A stretch of DNA of 23,855 nucleotides, taken from assembly GCA_017964115.1 (NCBI GenBank), contig JAGCSL010000092.1, positions 1 through 23,855 of the forward strand, written 5' to 3'. Positions 21,253-23,855 of this stretch are shown here, one piece after another. Made by a program: the position numbers and the translations under genes. How positions within the stretch are numbered: position 1 is the first letter of the stretch; each line of letters begins with the position of its first letter. The notes beneath the pieces were generated by a model, which saw only the letters and a list, made by a program, of their open reading frames with translations, made no database searches and was not told the origin of the DNA. This DNA is from Candidatus Saccharimonadota bacterium. Lineage in GTDB: Bacteria; Patescibacteriota; Saccharimonadia; Saccharimonadales; Saccharimonadaceae.

Positions 21253-22126
21253 GCTTCTGCTCCTCTAACATTCTTACAATGGCCGGAATGGCATGATCGG
21301 TACTATCGATAAAGGTGCTGGCGATACGGAAATGGTGCAAGGCTTTTTTGATCTTAATCCTTTGTGCTTCACGGAAATCTTTTTCGGCCTTGGCTAACTT
21401 TTTATTCTTACGGTAGAACTGTGGTAGACGTACTTTTCCTTCGATATCGCGCACTTCTTCGCTATAAAGTGCCTCATTCGTCATTGGGGAATCTTCAATC
21501 AGGATAAACATTTGTTCGTGGCGGGCATTCAGCTTGCGTAGAATTTCACTATCAATCGTTTCAGCACTGTCTGGATCGGTAATGACGATAATAAATAAGC
21601 GTTCGCGATAACCTTTAGCAACATAGCTCAGCAAGCCATTAATGTTACTTTCAGGATTATCGAGCTTAACTGAATTAGCGTAGTGTTTGAGGAAATTCTC
21701 CAGATACGCCGTATCTTCTTTCATTGCATAGCGCGTATTACCGCCCATATTGCCATAAATCATACCGATTAAATCGCTATGGTGCTGAGCGACGTAGGCC
21801 ATGACACCGGCGCAAAAAGTTGCCACCTCTCCTTTGGTTTCGCCACTTGGGGCTAAGGTTGCCATCGAATTGCCGCTGTCGGCAACGATTAGGATGTTAT
21901 GTTTACGAATCGCGATGTAACGACGAATCATTACGCTACGTGAGCGCGCGGTTGCTTTCCAGTCGATATCTTTAATGTCATCGCCGTAGTTATACTCGCG
22001 CAAATCGTCAAAATCCATACTACGTCCTTTAAATACAGAGCCGTAGTTACCGGTCAAGACATTACGCACTCGGTGCATCGAGTGGATGTCCATCTTCTTC
22101 CGAACTTTTACGAGATAACCTGCCAT
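21236..22126 (-). CDS. DUF58 protein (MoxR-associated, VWA-like)
   Basis: The family signature is clear: MDFDDLREYNYGDDIKDIDW (37-56), then KATARSRSVMIRRY and a VWA-like strand with D83-S-G-N-S87, in which Gly replaces the first Ser of the DxSxS motif. No membrane segment is present. DUF58 proteins almost always accompany MoxR ATPases and are presumed clients or partners. The ATG at 22126 has a poor Shine-Dalgarno; an in-frame ATG at residue 12 is preceded by GGAAGAAG and may be the true start. Confidence 0.9.
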   Translation of the reverse strand: MAGYLVKVRKKMDIHSMHRVRNVLTGNYGSVFKGRSMDFDDLREYNYGDDIKDIDWKATARSRSVMIRRYIAIRKHNILIVADSGNSMATLAPSGETKGEVATFCAGVMAYVAQHHSDLIGMIYGNMGGNTRYAMKEDTAYLENFLKHYANSVKLDNPESNINGLLSYVAKGYRERLFIIVITDPDSAETIDSEILRKLNARHEQMFILIEDSPMTNEALYSEEVRDIEGKVRLPQFYRKNKKLAKAEKDFREAQRIKIKKALHHFRIASTFIDSTDHAIPAIVRMLEEQKHARRK

Positions 22127-22153
22127 GCTTTTTCTTTGTTATTTTTCCTTTAA

Positions 22154-23161
22154 TTATGGGGTTTGAATCTTTGCGAAAATTGCGTCAATGATTGCTTCTG
22201 GATGGACTTCGTCGGCTGCCGCTTCAAAGTTAAGAATAATGCGGTGACGCAAAGCGGCATAACGGAGACGCTTGACATCGTCTGGCGTTGTGTAAGCGCG
22301 ACCCTCCATCAAGGCGATTGCTTGTGCGACCTTCATCAAAGCGATGCCGCCACGTGGGCTAACGCCGTATTCGACGTAACGCGCCAGGCTTGCGTCAATC
22401 AACTCGCGCGGGTTGCGAGTTGCGGTTACGATGTTGATGATGTAATTTTTGATTGAATCGTCAACTACCACGCGCTCAGCATATTTTTGCAACTTTTGAA
22501 TATCAGTAATTGCAACTTTTTCATTTTCCGCGAGCGGGGAAGCAATTACACCGTCGAGTGTCGAATTGAGAATTTGCAACTCTTCGTCGCGGCTCGGATA
22601 GTTAACAATTTCCTTCAAGAGGAAGCGGTCGAGCTGTGCTTCTGGAAGCTCATAAGTACCTTCTTGCTCAATTGGGTTCTGAGTTGCAAGTACGATAAAT
22701 GGTTCTGGCATTTTATACATCACGCCACCGACTGATACTTGGCGTTCCTGCATGGCTTCAAGCATAGCGGATTGGGTTTTTGCGCTAGAACGGTTAATTT
22801 CATCGAGGAGAATGAAGTTCGCATGGACTGGACCAACTTTAGTCTCAAACGAACCCGTATTGTAGTTATAAATCTGAGTACCAATAATATCGCTTGGGAG
22901 GAGATCTGGCGTACATTGAATACGACTGAAGGTTCCACTCGAAGCTTCAGAAATAGTTTTGGCAGCCAAAGTCTTAGCAAGACCTGGCACGGATTCTAGC
23001 AATACGTGGCCGTTCGCAATCAATGCGACTAGCATTGAGAGACGCAATTCGTCCTGGCCCACGACCTTCTTCTGGTAGGCGGCGGTGATTTTCTCTACGA
23101 TTTTTTTGGCGTCGATAAGGTCGCTATCGACGAGCAGGTTTTGGTTGTTTGGTTGGTCCAT
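22154..23161 (-). CDS. MoxR-family AAA+ ATPase
   Basis: MoxR ATPases act as chaperone-like motors on VWA proteins. The Walker A reads ESVPGLAKT (56-64), in which Ser57 replaces the usual first Gly. Walker B is FILLDEINR (116-124). The family blocks SAMLEAMQERQVSV (131-144), ATQNPIEQEGTYELPEAQLDRF (159-180) and YVEYGVSPRGG (about 265-275, arginine finger/sensor 2 region) are intact. Length 335 is typical. AAAAGGAG lies 5 bases before the ATG. It is followed after 27 bases by the DUF58 gene. Confidence 0.95.
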   Translation of the reverse strand: MDQPNNQNLLVDSDLIDAKKIVEKITAAYQKKVVGQDELRLSMLVALIANGHVLLESVPGLAKTLAAKTISEASSGTFSRIQCTPDLLPSDIIGTQIYNYNTGSFETKVGPVHANFILLDEINRSSAKTQSAMLEAMQERQVSVGGVMYKMPEPFIVLATQNPIEQEGTYELPEAQLDRFLLKEIVNYPSRDEELQILNSTLDGVIASPLAENEKVAITDIQKLQKYAERVVVDDSIKNYIINIVTATRNPRELIDASLARYVEYGVSPRGGIALMKVAQAIALMEGRAYTTPDDVKRLRYAALRHRIILNFEAAADEVHPEAIIDAIFAKIQTP

Positions 23162-23173
23162 TTGGTCTCCTTT

Positions 23174-23833
23174 TTATGCCCAATACAGGCTAATATTATT
23201 TGCCATCTTAATTTTTTGTTCTTCCGTGAAACTGTCTGGTTGATCAAAATAATGGTCATCTTCGAAGAAGGTATTTGGCAACACGTCCATATAGGTGACG
23301 CCGTCAGTCTCGATATTGAATTTATCTGAAATCTCCGAAGTAATGTTTCCGCAAACGCCAGTGATTAAAGCTGGCTGGTATGATTTTAGGATGTGCAGTG
23401 CGACTTCTATCTGAATCTGCGTAGATAAGATATCCGAGAATAGTATGATATTGCGGTTATTGAACGCATTCATATCGAAGTTCGGATTCGGATCGGCCAT
23501 GGAGTTAATCTGGGAGAAAGCATCACGTTTGCGTTCCTCGATTACGCTCATAAAGTCCATAGCAATATATTCGTACTCTGCCCGCGAAATCGCTGGGTTT
23601 AGGACGAAGTCACCTTTCTGCGTGATTGCGCCTAATGTACGCGTTAGATCGAATGGATCCTGAATTTCAGCATATTGCAAAATATAGATATAGGCATGCA
23701 AATGTGCCGCTAATTCAATACAAGATACTAACGAGATTTTTTTCAAGCAAAAAATAATTGAATCGGTGTCTTTGAACTGTGTTAGTTTTTCTGCAAGTTG
23801 ATCCCCCAAAACTTGCCTGTTCGGATAGAACAC
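23174..23833 (-). CDS. Degenerate phosphoribosyltransferase-fold protein
   Basis: First gene seen of the minus-strand operon, 12 bases before moxR. The layout follows type I phosphoribosyltransferases of the FxDR..AG..LA type: NRQVLGDQLAEKL (5-17), LGAITQKGDFVLN (67-79), a long helix (84-110), a strand-loop-helix NIILFSDILSTQIQIE (128-143) and the C-terminal DVLPNTFFEDDHYFDQPDSF (183-202). The PRPP loop, normally DDGxxTG, reads SDILSTQ, and the RGG loop is lost, so catalysis is unlikely. The GTG start has GGAGG 4 bases upstream; the frame is open to the window edge, so truncation cannot be excluded. Confidence 0.65.
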   Translation of the reverse strand: MFYPNRQVLGDQLAEKLTQFKDTDSIIFCLKKISLVSCIELAAHLHAYIYILQYAEIQDPFDLTRTLGAITQKGDFVLNPAISRAEYEYIAMDFMSVIEERKRDAFSQINSMADPNPNFDMNAFNNRNIILFSDILSTQIQIEVALHILKSYQPALITGVCGNITSEISDKFNIETDGVTYMDVLPNTFFEDDHYFDQPDSFTEEQKIKMANNISLYWA

Positions 23834-23855
23834 GCCACCTCCAATTAAAAAATTG

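Noticed and set aside
1..23855. CRISPR array, tRNA/rRNA gene, insertion sequence or prophage
   Set aside because: No direct-repeat array, no cloverleaf-like sequence in the short intergenic gaps, and no transposase, integrase or phage structural motif was seen on either strand.

Overview
The window looks like chromosomal DNA of a small-genome bacterium of the Patescibacteria/CPR, most likely Candidatus Saccharibacteria (TM7). I infer this from the gene set and order (RNase J with a long basic N-terminal extension, prfB-ftsE-ftsX-CHAP hydrolase-S41 protease, a MoxR/DUF58/VWA operon), the compact spacing and the family-level divergence of the proteins. No marker gene proves it. The code is standard: TGA ends several genes and a release factor 2 gene is present. 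No tRNA, rRNA, CRISPR array, insertion sequence or phage gene was found, and no gene-free stretch exceeds 300 bases.

Layout. (1) 1-1449: the end of a + strand gene, a shared terminator, then nusA on the minus strand; its promoter interlocks with a divergent + promoter. (2) 1450-5971: single-gene units with their own promoters and hairpin terminators: a membrane-anchored unknown, a basic-tailed unknown with atypical codon use, RNase J, a membrane-anchored thioredoxin-like protein, and a small minus-strand unknown with a consensus promoter. (3) 6046-6942: an unknown acidic, helical protein, divergent from truB. (4) 6985-13160: truB, prfB, ftsE, ftsX, a secreted coiled-coil/CHAP hydrolase and a carboxy-terminal processing protease. 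The last four form a cell-wall remodelling module: FtsEX should drive the hydrolase from inside the cell, and the S41 protease is a plausible processing factor. (5) 13192-15583: a DUF4868/KwaB-like protein, a TatD hydrolase and two small unknowns, probably one operon. (6) 15614-17997: an MFS-like transporter and a cysteine desulfurase. (7) 23833-18025, minus strand: a tightly overlapping seven-gene operon encoding a phosphoribosyltransferase-like protein, a MoxR ATPase, a DUF58 protein, a small membrane protein, two membrane VWA proteins and a membrane TPR protein (Bat-like).

The most striking signal is regulatory. Nearly every recognisable promoter has an extended -10 (TGn-TAnnnT). At seven genes that element sits exactly 6 or 7 bases before the ATG with no Shine-Dalgarno sequence; prfB has a weaker version. 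Transcription would then start at or next to the start codon, giving leaderless mRNAs. Other genes in the same window have ordinary leaders with strong Shine-Dalgarno sequences, so two translation-initiation modes appear to coexist. Other points of interest are the KwaB-like gene without a KwaA partner, a phosphoribosyltransferase fold whose PRPP loop is destroyed, a hairpin in the nusA leader, and a terminator that doubles as the -35 region of the next promoter.
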